Assembly: GCF_004005815.1 (NCBI RefSeq)
Contig: NZ_SACK01000002.1
Span: 434,001 to 498,000, forward strand
Reading direction: 5' to 3'
Length of the DNA: 64,000 bases
Origin: Mucilaginibacter limnophilus
GTDB lineage: Bacteria; Bacteroidota; Bacteroidia; Sphingobacteriales; Sphingobacteriaceae
Shown: piece after piece, positions 26,057-34,405 of the stretch
How the letters are laid out: each line of letters begins with the position of its first letter
How positions within the stretch are numbered: the first letter of the stretch is position 1
The notes under the pieces: generated by a model
The model's database searches: none
Told to the model about the DNA's origin: nothing
Seen by the model: the letters and a program-made list of their open reading frames with translations, nothing else
Translations under genes and position numbers: made by a program

Positions 26057-27688
26057 TTAATTGTTAGTGAAATCCATCAAACTAACATTTATATCGCTTA
26101 CTGCTCTCTTATCTTCCGGCTTGTAAGTATCTACTTCTTTGCCAAGCGTTAGCACATGTTTATAAAACAACTCCGGACCGTCCCCCTTATTATAAAACCA
26201 TTCCGGGTCGCCAATGTAATCGCCAACCGGGATATTGATATGATTATTTTGAATTATCCATACCCTTTTACGGCCTTTTAGCGCTAACAGGTCTTTATCC
26301 AAATGATTGAAGTACTCGTTAAAACTTTTGCTCTGATGCCGGTAATCTTTGCCTTCGATAGCCACAGGCAAGTCAGCCAGATCTTTATATAACCTGTATC
26401 CCGGCAGATCATTCCAATACACATAAATAGCATCGCCGGGCTTGTAATGGGCTTTCATGTAAAGCAATGCCTCGCGTTGGTACGACTTTTTGTAATCACC
26501 AAACAAGTATGGGTTTAAAAGCTGATTAAAGGTATTTTTTACCGGGCCGAACAATAACAATAGTATCAGCATGGCCTGAACCATCTTAGATGTGTTATTA
26601 GTTCCCGCAAAAAGATCGCATCCTGCACCAAGCAGCAGTATAAATACCGGCGCCAGGAAAAGCGTAAGCCGCTCGTGAAACGGATATAACTTTACTGTTG
26701 AAGCGGCCATAACTATGGCGAAGCACGACACAATAAATATCAGCAGCCACCTGTTTTTACCGTATAGATAATATACTCCTGCAGCAGCCAGCACCAACGG
26801 CACAAATATCATCCGTTGCATTGCCTGGTTCATCACACTCGACAGGTTATACACATTAAACCAGCTTAAGCCCATCGGGTAGTTTAAAAAGCTCACCATA
26901 CGCTCGGCTATCCATTTAATGGCACCAGCCGACAAAGGCATAAAACCTTCATGGGTTTCAAAAAAGAAAATCAGCCATCCCGTGTCAGCGTCTTTTCCGC
27001 TAAACAAAATATAATTTACTAAAAAACTACCGAACCATAAAGCGTATATCCTGAAAGAGCCAATAAGCGTAGTGTATCTGCGTTGAAACAACTGAATAAC
27101 AGTTACAGTAAATGCTATAGCAGCCAGTATAAATACAGATGCGAACGAGAACCATACAATAACAGCTCCCCACAGCCCCCATATAAGCTGCTGCTTTAAG
27201 CTGTTTTTTGTATGATATTTTATGTACAGATACAGAAGCAGTACCGTACCAAAAGCTTCAACTGCATATTGCTTAGCCTCTACCCCGTGGTATAATATAA
27301 TCGGCGAAAAAGCCATTATAGCCACCGCTGCAATAACACCGCCCGGTTTCAGGAAAAACTTTGCTACCTGAATAAAAATAATCAATGATAATACACCGCA
27401 GATAAATGAGAATAAGCGCAGTGCTATTTCAGTGTTGCCCAGCAGGTAAGTAAACGTTTTTACAACATACAGATAACCCAAAGGTGCTTTTTGCTGATAA
27501 GGCATAGGCTGGGTTGCCAGCTGATGATAATTATAATGCACTATCCCCGTTGACAGGTACACTTCATCTTCCCAAAGTGAGCGGTTATCTATTAAATGAA
27601 ATAATCTTATCGCGATGCCGATGCCAACAATTGCCCATAATAAATATTTAAAAACAGGAGATTTTTGCGGAGATTGATTTTGGGGCAT
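26057..27688 (-). CDS. Membrane glycosyltransferase, GT39/ArnT-like
   Basis: A 543-residue GT-C type glycosyltransferase that would use polyprenyl-phosphate sugars. The first loop has the acidic motif LWEDEVYLS (about 37-45), followed by about ten transmembrane segments, and a soluble C-terminal region (about 400-543). Acceptor and sugar cannot be predicted. It stands alone; its stop is just upstream of the promoter of the next minus-strand gene. Confidence 0.85.
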   Translation of the reverse strand: MPQNQSPQKSPVFKYLLWAIVGIGIAIRLFHLIDNRSLWEDEVYLSTGIVHYNYHQLATQPMPYQQKAPLGYLYVVKTFTYLLGNTEIALRLFSFICGVLSLIIFIQVAKFFLKPGGVIAAVAIMAFSPIILYHGVEAKQYAVEAFGTVLLLYLYIKYHTKNSLKQQLIWGLWGAVIVWFSFASVFILAAIAFTVTVIQLFQRRYTTLIGSFRIYALWFGSFLVNYILFSGKDADTGWLIFFFETHEGFMPLSAGAIKWIAERMVSFLNYPMGLSWFNVYNLSSVMNQAMQRMIFVPLVLAAAGVYYLYGKNRWLLIFIVSCFAIVMAASTVKLYPFHERLTLFLAPVFILLLGAGCDLFAGTNNTSKMVQAMLILLLLFGPVKNTFNQLLNPYLFGDYKKSYQREALLYMKAHYKPGDAIYVYWNDLPGYRLYKDLADLPVAIEGKDYRHQSKSFNEYFNHLDKDLLALKGRKRVWIIQNNHINIPVGDYIGDPEWFYNKGDGPELFYKHVLTLGKEVDTYKPEDKRAVSDINVSLMDFTNN

Positions 27689-27903
27689 ACAGGGTTAAAT
27701 ACGAAATATTTAAAGTAAAAGTTTTGCACCGACATATCATAATAAAAGCGCTTATTGCAAGCACTTTTATTTAGTATAGCAAAGATTTTAATCCTCAATT
27801 TATTTTAATGTAATCACACTGTCGCATTAATAATTAGCGATGAGTTTCAAACCCCTCCCTATTGCAAGTTTATAGTTTACAACGGTTCTTTACTGAAACC
27901 AGT

Positions 27904-28473
27904 TTAATTGTTAGCCTTCTTTCTTAGATAAGTATCTATAGCCGCAACAGCTTTTTGATATCTGTCATCTCCAAGGCCGGATATAACTACATAATTGGCA
28001 TTTAGCTCCTGTAGTTCTTTGTGCCATACCTGCATAAAGTGCTCGCGCATATCAGGGAAATCACGTAACGGGTCGTCCTGCCAGGGCATATCAATATCCA
28101 GCAGCAGGTACAGGTCATATGTGTGGTTAGGCAATTCGTTTAATACCCCCTGCGGGGCATGGCCGAACATCTGGTCGCTCCAGATTTTAATAGTGATAAA
28201 CGTAGTATCACAAATAAGCAGTTTGTTTGCACGGGGCAGGTATTGTTTTTCCAGTTCCAACTGACCGTAAAACATATTTATTTCGTCCTGAAAAGTGCAG
28301 GGAGCAGTAAGCTTCTCGCAATATTCCCGCGCATATTCAGGAACCCATACAGTATGGTAATACTTTGCTAAATATGCCGACATGGTTGACTTGCCCGTTG
28401 ATTCGGGGCCTACAACTGCTATTTTTATGATATTTGATCCGTTTGAGTTCATAACATTAAGGTCTTTCTCCAT
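27904..28473 (-). CDS. NadR-like AAA ATPase / nucleoside kinase
   Basis: A 189-residue P-loop protein resembling the C-terminal ribosylnicotinamide kinase domain of NadR. The Walker A GPESTGKST is at 22-30; ARE and LLICDTTFITIKIW follow in the family order; LLLDIDMPWQDDPLRDF is the lid region. It lies 57 bases after pnuC on the same strand, consistent with a nicotinamide riboside uptake-plus-kinase pair. No NMN adenylyltransferase domain is attached, unlike full NadR. Confidence 0.85.
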   Translation of the reverse strand: MEKDLNVMNSNGSNIIKIAVVGPESTGKSTMSAYLAKYYHTVWVPEYAREYCEKLTAPCTFQDEINMFYGQLELEKQYLPRANKLLICDTTFITIKIWSDQMFGHAPQGVLNELPNHTYDLYLLLDIDMPWQDDPLRDFPDMREHFMQVWHKELQELNANYVVISGLGDDRYQKAVAAIDTYLRKKANN

Positions 28474-28530
28474 GTGGTGGGATTAAGGAGTATTCTCGCT
28501 TCCAGTCAAAATAACCCATCAGCGCTATGA

Positions 28531-29073
28531 TTAATAAATAGCATACATAATTGCCGTCAGGTACAAGTCTTTGTAAACATATACACCAACATACACCGCA
28601 TCAACAAACACCCATATCAGCCAGTTTTCTAAAACTTTTCGTGCCAGAAAAACCTGCGCCACAATACTGCAGGCCGCGCAAAAGCTATCAATATAAGGTA
28701 GTGACGCCGTAGTATATTTGAGTACGCTGCCTAACAAAAGTGTAACGGCCAGAATTGCCGCTGCAGATAACAGGATTTCACGCTTGCTAATAAGTGAGAC
28801 AGGCGTTTTCGATTCGTTTGAACGGTTTCTGCTCCAGTAATGCCAGCCGTAAATATTCATGGCGAGGAAATAAAACTGGAGGCACATGTCGGCAAATAGC
28901 CTGGCCTCGTAAAAAATGACGATATATATCGATACGCTGATGATAGCGAACGGCCAGTTCCAGATGTTGTTTTTAGCCGCCAGGTAAACACATGCCAACC
29001 CGGTTATTACTGCAATTACTTCAGTAATGCTTTGCAGCTGCCACCATTCACCTATTGATGATAAAAGATCCAT
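28531..29073 (-). CDS. pnuC: PnuC-family nicotinamide riboside transporter
   Basis: A 180-residue membrane protein with about seven helices. It has NIWNWPFAIISVSIY (about 35-49) and the YGWHYWSRN motif, plus a C-terminal ENWLIWVFVDAVYVGVY segment, all characteristic of PnuC. The frame extends upstream to 29166, but those 31 residues lack family character; ATG 29073 is chosen. Pairing with a NadR-like kinase favours nicotinamide riboside over thiamine. Confidence 0.88.
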   Translation of the reverse strand: MDLLSSIGEWWQLQSITEVIAVITGLACVYLAAKNNIWNWPFAIISVSIYIVIFYEARLFADMCLQFYFLAMNIYGWHYWSRNRSNESKTPVSLISKREILLSAAAILAVTLLLGSVLKYTTASLPYIDSFCAACSIVAQVFLARKVLENWLIWVFVDAVYVGVYVYKDLYLTAIMYAIY

Positions 29074-29570
29074 CTGCATCAAATATAATAACTGCATATA
29101 ATAGTGTACTGTTTTCGGTATTATGTAGTAAAAGCAATACATATTTATGTGGCTATTTACATACACTTCATGTGCGCCATGATTATTTTATCCTAAAAAG
29201 AGCATTTATTAACCCATTAAATACAACTTTTGGGAATAATAAAGCTATTTGTAAAGTCAATGTTCTATGTAACGGGTTAGTTACCCATTCTGATGAAATT
29301 GTGGCGTTGTAATTGTTATAATCTTACCGACTTTGCATCTATCAGAAATAACGATATATACAACGTCTACCTTTGAAAAACATTTGTTAGAATTTTCAGA
29401 CACCCAGGCTGAAATGTTTATGTTCTTTGTTTTGGGTTTAATCAATAGTTTAAATTAATTAGGGGAAAGGGAGCTTCCAAAAAAAGCTCTCTTTTTTTAT
29501 GCCTAAAATTTACTATGCTTGCATATTAAATCCAATACGTTAATTTTAACCTGTACATACACATCTATAT
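29074..29570. other. 497-base intergenic region with an orphan plus-strand terminator
   Basis: It lies between divergent pnuC (-) and the acyl-CoA dehydrogenase (+). It holds TACCTTTG at 29368-29375 (plus-strand -7 match, no TTG at proper spacing), a small inverted repeat TTTCAG/CTGAAA at about 29393-29413, and a good terminator at 29466-29498. No protein gene on the plus strand precedes that terminator, so a short transcript of roughly 110-130 bases is possible. Confidence 0.45.
29466..29498 (+). terminator. Rho-independent terminator without an upstream gene
   Basis: An 11-base stem with one G.T pair (AAAGGGAGCTT / AAGCTCTCTTT) and seven T residues. It ends 72 bases before the acyl-CoA dehydrogenase ATG. 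It could end a small RNA or act as a leader attenuator. Confidence 0.75.
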
Positions 29571-30710
29571 ATGGATTTCCAATTATCTGAAGAGCAACTG
29601 ATGGTACGCCAGGCTGCCCGTGATTTTGCCCAAGCCGAACTTAAGCCCGGCGTTATCGAGCGTGATGAGCATCAAAAGTTCCCGGCTGAGCAAATAAAAA
29701 AACTGGGTGAGCTGGGCTTTCTGGGCATGATGGTATCGCCGCAGTATGGCGGCAGCGGCCTCGACGCGGTATCATATGTTCTGGTCATGGAAGAGCTTTC
29801 AAAAGTGGATGCTTCGGCCTCGGTAGTGGTATCTGTTAACAATTCGCTGGTTTGCTATGGGCTTGAAAAATATGGCAGCGATTTCCAAAAAGAGAAATAC
29901 CTTATACCTCTTGCCAAAGGCGAGGTGATAGGAGCATTCTGCTTGTCGGAGCCGGAAGCGGGGTCTGACGCTACTTCTCAACACACCACCGCTATTGATA
30001 TGGGCGACCATTACCTGATTAACGGTACTAAAAACTGGATAACAAACGGCGGCACTGCCTCTACATATATTGTAATTGCGCAAACCGACCCTGCAAAAAA
30101 ACATCATGGTATAAATGCTTTTATTGTGGAAAAGGGGATGGAAGGTTTCACTGTTGGCCCGAAGGAAAACAAAATGGGCATCCGCGGGTCAGACACGCAT
30201 TCGCTGATGTTCAGTGATGTAAAAGTGCCCAAAGAGAACCGCATTGGTGAGGATGGTTTCGGGTTTACATTTGCCATGAAGATATTGGAAGGCGGGCGCA
30301 TAGGCATCGCCGCGCAGGCGCTGGGTGTAGCGTCGGGGGCGTATGAGCTGTCGGTACAGTATGCAAAAGAGCGGCAGTCGTTTGGTAAACCTATAGCGCA
30401 GCATCAGGCCATACAATTTAAACTGGCCGATATGGCTACCGAAATTGAAGCCGCAAGATTACTTTGCCTGCAGGCCGCCTGGCTAAAAGATAACAATCAA
30501 CCCTATGGTAATGCCAGCGCTATGGCGAAACTGTTTGCTTCTCAAACCGCAATGAAAACTACAGTTGAGGCTGTACAGATACATGGCGGCTATGGCTATG
30601 TAAAGGAATACCATGTAGAGCGGTTGATGCGCGACGCCAAGATCACGCAGATATACGAGGGGACATCAGAAATTCAAAAGATTGTCATATCGCGCGAAGC
30701 GCTGAAGTAG
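29571..30710 (+). CDS. Acyl-CoA dehydrogenase (short/branched-chain type)
   Basis: A 379-residue FAD enzyme that oxidises acyl-CoA to 2-enoyl-CoA in fatty acid or branched-chain amino acid breakdown. It contains GAFCLSEPEAGSD (about 125-137), WITNGG, the FAD-binding QIHGGYGYVKEYHVERLMRD segment, and the catalytic Glu363 in YEGTSEIQ. Length matches short-chain members. It is preceded by a terminator-containing leader region. Confidence 0.95.
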   Translation: MDFQLSEEQLMVRQAARDFAQAELKPGVIERDEHQKFPAEQIKKLGELGFLGMMVSPQYGGSGLDAVSYVLVMEELSKVDASASVVVSVNNSLVCYGLEKYGSDFQKEKYLIPLAKGEVIGAFCLSEPEAGSDATSQHTTAIDMGDHYLINGTKNWITNGGTASTYIVIAQTDPAKKHHGINAFIVEKGMEGFTVGPKENKMGIRGSDTHSLMFSDVKVPKENRIGEDGFGFTFAMKILEGGRIGIAAQALGVASGAYELSVQYAKERQSFGKPIAQHQAIQFKLADMATEIEAARLLCLQAAWLKDNNQPYGNASAMAKLFASQTAMKTTVEAVQIHGGYGYVKEYHVERLMRDAKITQIYEGTSEIQKIVISREALK

Positions 30711-30727
30711 TATACCGCTTTTTATTA

Positions 30728-30735
30728 TACCTTTG
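30728..30735 (+). promoter_or_regulatory. Candidate -7 box TACCTTTG for the TlpA-like gene
   Basis: TACCTTTG lies 33 bases before the ATG at 30769, a normal position. A TTG at proper spacing upstream was not found. Confidence 0.4.
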
Positions 30736-30768
30736 AAAGTATATTAACTTAGTAGACTTTTTTAGGGC

Positions 30769-31998
30769 ATGATATATAAAAAGATCCTCCCGATCGCAGT
30801 AATAATATTTACTATCTCAACAGGTTTCGCGCAGAAATTAACTACAGGTGCATGGCGCGGCGCTTTAACTACATCGTCGGCTGAGCAAATACCTTTCAAT
30901 TTTGAAGTGACTGACAATGGCGGCAAGCAGCAGATAGACATTATAAATGGTAGTGAGCATTTCAAAGTAACTGACATAACCACTAAAGGCGACTCAGTTT
31001 TTATAAAGATGCCTTTGTTTGATTCGGAATTTAAATTAAAAAGAAATGCCAACGGCCTTGCCGGTAGCTGGATAAAGCATGGCGCTACCAGCGATGTTTC
31101 CACACCTTTTAAAGCTACTCCCGGCACAAAATGGCGCTTTTTTGAAAAACCTGCAAAACCGCAATTCAATATCGATGGCCGGTGGTCGGCAGTGTTTGGC
31201 GAAGGCGATGGCAAAGAAAGCACAGTAGGCGAATTTAAACAGAATGGCCAAACAGTTACCGGTACGTTTTTAACCACTACAGGTGATTACCGCTTTCTGG
31301 AAGGCCTTGTAGCAGGCGACAGCCTTTATCTTTCATGCTTTGATGGCGGGCACGCTTATCTTTTCAAGGCTAAAATAAACGATGACAAAACAATAACTAA
31401 CGGTAAATTCTTCTCCGGACTTACAGGCACCGACGTTTGGACGGCTGTTAAAGATCCGGACGCAAAACTACCCGACGCTTATTCGCTCACTGCCTTAAAA
31501 CCCGGTTACAAAAAGCTTGATTTCAGCTTTACCGATTTACAGGGTAATAAGGTATCGCCAAGTGATGATAAATACAAAGGCAAAGTAGTGATAGTACAGA
31601 TACTTGGTTCGTGGTGCCCTAATTGTATGGATGAAACAGCTTATATGGTTGATTATTATAAAAAATATCAATCAAAAGGAGTGGAGGTTATAGGTTTGGC
31701 TTATGAGCGTACAAAAGACCGTGCACGTTCTGAACGTACCGTAAAGCAACTGCAGCAACGTTTCAATATACCGTATCCTTTATTGATAACCGGCTATACA
31801 CCTGCAAAGGATGAAACCGCGCAAAGCCTGCCTGCCTTAGCCAAAGTTGTAGGTTTCCCTACCACTATCATCATAGATAAAAAAGGTGATGTACGTAAAA
31901 TACATACCGGTTTCAGCGGACCGGCAACCGGAGAGCATTACACTGAGTTTATCAGTGAGTTTGAAAAGCTGACCGACGATTTGCTGGCCGAGAAATAA
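30769..31998 (+). CDS. Exported thioredoxin-like (TlpA/ResA-type) protein
   Basis: A 409-residue secreted protein. A signal peptide (1-22, ending GFAQ) is followed by a beta-rich N-terminal region (about 25-235) and a thioredoxin-fold domain with WCPNC (282-286) as redox centre and a cis-Pro region VVGFPTTIIID. TlpA-like proteins reduce periplasmic disulfides, for example in cytochrome maturation. The plus-strand end faces pepT across a REP-like element. Confidence 0.88.
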   Translation: MIYKKILPIAVIIFTISTGFAQKLTTGAWRGALTTSSAEQIPFNFEVTDNGGKQQIDIINGSEHFKVTDITTKGDSVFIKMPLFDSEFKLKRNANGLAGSWIKHGATSDVSTPFKATPGTKWRFFEKPAKPQFNIDGRWSAVFGEGDGKESTVGEFKQNGQTVTGTFLTTTGDYRFLEGLVAGDSLYLSCFDGGHAYLFKAKINDDKTITNGKFFSGLTGTDVWTAVKDPDAKLPDAYSLTALKPGYKKLDFSFTDLQGNKVSPSDDKYKGKVVIVQILGSWCPNCMDETAYMVDYYKKYQSKGVEVIGLAYERTKDRARSERTVKQLQQRFNIPYPLLITGYTPAKDETAQSLPALAKVVGFPTTIIIDKKGDVRKIHTGFSGPATGEHYTEFISEFEKLTDDLLAEK

Positions 31999-32008
31999 AA
32001 GTATTAAG

Positions 32009-32088
32009 TGTCATTTCGACGAGGTACGAAGAGAAATCTTCTGAAAGCATTAAGTTTTACAAAGTTTCTCACCGCGTTCGAAATAACA
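32009..32088. repeat. REP/MITE-like inverted repeat, type A, at convergent gene ends
   Basis: The left arm (32009-32047) is TGTCATTTCGACGAGGTACG, then AAGAGAAATCTTCTGAAAG, almost identical to the left arm at 21384. The right arm (32061-32088) AAAGTTTCTCACCGCGTTCG, then AAATAACA, is more diverged. It lies between the TlpA-like gene (+) and pepT (-), ten bases after one stop and two before the other. Confidence 0.75.
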
Positions 32089-32090
32089 TC

Positions 32091-33341
32091 TTACGCCCGC
32101 TCTTCCCAAATCATGCACAAATGCAAAATGGTTTCAACGGCCTTTTGCATGTCCTGTACCGATACCCACTCCTGTTTGCTGTGAAATGCGTGCTCACCGG
32201 CGAATATGTTAGGGCAGGGCAAGCCCATAAATGATAGCCGCGATCCGTCGGTTCCGCCCCTGATACTGCATAGTTTTGCATCAAGTCCGGCGCGTTTAAT
32301 GGCTTCAATGCCGTATTCAACAATCTCCGGGTGTTCATCAAGCACGCTTTTCATGTTACGATATTGTTCCGTTATTTTCAATGAGTAGCTGGAGTTTGGA
32401 TATCTATTTAATACTTCATCAGCAATCCGCTTGAGCGCTTCCGCATGATCATGCAACTTTTCTTCAGCGAAGTCGCGGATAATAAAATCTATCGTCGCGG
32501 TTTCAACATGACCCTGTACGCCTACCGGATGCACAAAACCTTCCATGTCTTCGGTGCCTTCGGGAGAGAGGTTGTGCGGCAGCTTGGCAATTATCTCTCC
32601 TGCTATTTTTATAGCGCTTTCCATTTTGCCTTTGGCAAAGCCCGGGTGAGTGCTTACACCATTAATGGTCAGCCGGGCGCCATCAGCGCTGAAAGTTTCA
32701 TTTTCCATGTTTCCGGCGCTTTCACCATCCATAGTATAACCTGCATAGGCGCCAAGCTTTTCAATATTAACCTTATCAACACCCCGACCTATCTCTTCAT
32801 CAGGAGTGAATAATATTCTTATAGTGCCATGCTTTATTTCAGGATGATTGATCAGCTGGTAGCACGCATCCATAATCTCGGCAACGCCTGCTTTGTTATC
32901 CGCCCCAAGCAGGGTAGTACCGCTGGCGGTTATGATGTCGTTGCCTATTTGATTCTGTAGGTCGGGATGCTCATCAAGTCTCAGCACTTGCGTATCGTCG
33001 TCAGGCAGTACAATATTATTGCCTTGATAATCTTTATCTATCAGAGGTTTTACGCCCTCGCCGCTGCAATCGGGTGATGTATCCATATGTGAGCAAAAGC
33101 AAATCACCGGGACATCTTTGTCAGTATTAGCGGGAATGGTAGCATATACATATCCATATTCGTCAAGGTGTGCGTCTGTAACGCCTATTTCCAACAGTTC
33201 CTGCACCAGCAAACGGCCAAGGTTTTTTTGCTTTTCAGTAGACGGATATGTGGACGATTCGGGGTCAGATTGCGTATCAATAACCACATAACGCAAAAAG
33301 CGATCGGTTACTGTAAATTTTAATGCAGGAAGTTTACTCAT
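32091..33341 (-). CDS. pepT: Tripeptide aminopeptidase (peptidase T)
   Basis: A 416-residue M20-family zinc peptidase that removes N-terminal residues from tripeptides in the cytoplasm. Metal and catalytic motifs are in order: SHMDTSPD, GADNKAGVAEI, TPDEEIGRG, and RGGTDGSRLSFMGLPCPNIFAG with a C-terminal His. The frame is open to 33374, but ATG 33341 gives the typical short start before the ISDRFLRYVVIDTQSDP-like segment. Confidence 0.95.
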   Translation of the reverse strand: MSKLPALKFTVTDRFLRYVVIDTQSDPESSTYPSTEKQKNLGRLLVQELLEIGVTDAHLDEYGYVYATIPANTDKDVPVICFCSHMDTSPDCSGEGVKPLIDKDYQGNNIVLPDDDTQVLRLDEHPDLQNQIGNDIITASGTTLLGADNKAGVAEIMDACYQLINHPEIKHGTIRILFTPDEEIGRGVDKVNIEKLGAYAGYTMDGESAGNMENETFSADGARLTINGVSTHPGFAKGKMESAIKIAGEIIAKLPHNLSPEGTEDMEGFVHPVGVQGHVETATIDFIIRDFAEEKLHDHAEALKRIADEVLNRYPNSSYSLKITEQYRNMKSVLDEHPEIVEYGIEAIKRAGLDAKLCSIRGGTDGSRLSFMGLPCPNIFAGEHAFHSKQEWVSVQDMQKAVETILHLCMIWEERA

Positions 33342-33428
33342 TATGCTAACTTTATCGGCAGTGCCGCTATGCAATATTAACCAACCATTTTATTGTTTGG
33401 CTTTAAAAATTGGAAATTTATCACCGTT

Positions 33429-33782
33429 ATGGATATTGAACAATTGCGCGACTATTGCCTTGCCAAGCCCGGCGTTACCGAAGGATTCCCTTTTGGTGAG
33501 GAAACGCTGGTGTTTAAGGTAGGCGAGAAGCTGTTCCTGCTGATCGGTCTCGACGATGCAAGCAGCTTTAACGTGAAATGTGATCCTGAACTGGCCGTTG
33601 AGCTACGCGAGCGTTACAATGAAGTAAAGCCCGGTTACCACATGAACAAGCAGCACTGGAACACGGTAAGCATAACCGGCAGCCTTACCATAAAACAACT
33701 GAAAGATATGATCGACCACTCGTATGAGCTGGTTTTTAAAAGCCTTCCTAAAAAATTACAAGCCGAAATTAACGGCAATTAA
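33429..33782 (+). CDS. MmcQ/YjbR-family DNA-binding-like protein
   Basis: A 117-residue protein of the MmcQ/YjbR family (cyaY-like fold). The family features are visible: DIEQLRDYCLAKPGVTEGFPFGEETLVFKV at the start and PGYHMNKQHWNTVSI later. The frame begins at 33393, but ATG 33429 gives the expected N-terminus. Five bases separate it from the rhomboid gene. Cellular role is not established. Confidence 0.88.
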   Translation: MDIEQLRDYCLAKPGVTEGFPFGEETLVFKVGEKLFLLIGLDDASSFNVKCDPELAVELRERYNEVKPGYHMNKQHWNTVSITGSLTIKQLKDMIDHSYELVFKSLPKKLQAEINGN

Positions 33783-33787
33783 TAAAT

Positions 33788-34405
33788 ATGAGCGAATACT
33801 TACAAATAGCGCCTGTCGCTTCTATCATCTTCTTTTTCACCATCATCACATCACTGTATGCGTTTTATAATGAGAACGCACTGAATAATATGATTCTGCA
33901 CCCATACAGTGTGTCGCGCAAGCAGCGGCTGTACACTTTAATTACCAGCGGTTTTATTCACAACGACTGGATGCATTTGATTTTTAATATGTATTCGTTT
34001 TACATTTTTGCTTTTTATCTGGAGACTGTTATTGGGCACTGGCAATTTTTAGTGCTATATATGGTAACTCTTGTGGTGAGCGATTTGCCTACTGTCTATA
34101 AAAACCGTGATCATTATGGTTACCGAAGCTTAGGCGCTTCAGGCGCAATAAGTGCAGTTGTGTTTAGCTTTATATTATTTAACCCAACAAGTAAAATGGG
34201 TATCGTATTGATACCGGTTATGATACCTGCATATATTTTTGGGATATTGTACCTCGTTTATTGCAGCTACGCATCTAAATATTCGCATGACCGGATAAAC
34301 CATGACGCGCACTTGTATGGAGCGCTAAGCGGCATTGTTATCACAATTATATTAAGGCCTGAGGCAGTAAATATCTTTTTAACAGAGTTGGGACTGCGTG
34401 GTTAA
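33788..34405 (+). CDS. Rhomboid-family intramembrane serine protease
   Basis: A 205-residue protein with six membrane helices. The catalytic dyad is Ser118 in GASGA and His175 in HDAHLYG; the upstream HNDWMHLIFNMYSF motif gives the oxyanion residues His63 and Asn67. The N-terminal domain is minimal. Its 3' end overlaps the next, convergent gene by four bases. Confidence 0.93.
   Translation: MSEYLQIAPVASIIFFFTIITSLYAFYNENALNNMILHPYSVSRKQRLYTLITSGFIHNDWMHLIFNMYSFYIFAFYLETVIGHWQFLVLYMVTLVVSDLPTVYKNRDHYGYRSLGASGAISAVVFSFILFNPTSKMGIVLIPVMIPAYIFGILYLVYCSYASKYSHDRINHDAHLYGALSGIVITIILRPEAVNIFLTELGLRG

Noticed and set aside
29074..29400. TPP riboswitch upstream of pnuC
   Set aside because: I looked for the CTGAGA and ACC-CTTGAACCTGAT cores on the minus strand and did not find them.
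30762..31277. 171-codon minus-strand frame opposite the TlpA-like gene
   Set aside because: Antisense shadow of a well-supported gene; composition lacks protein-family character.
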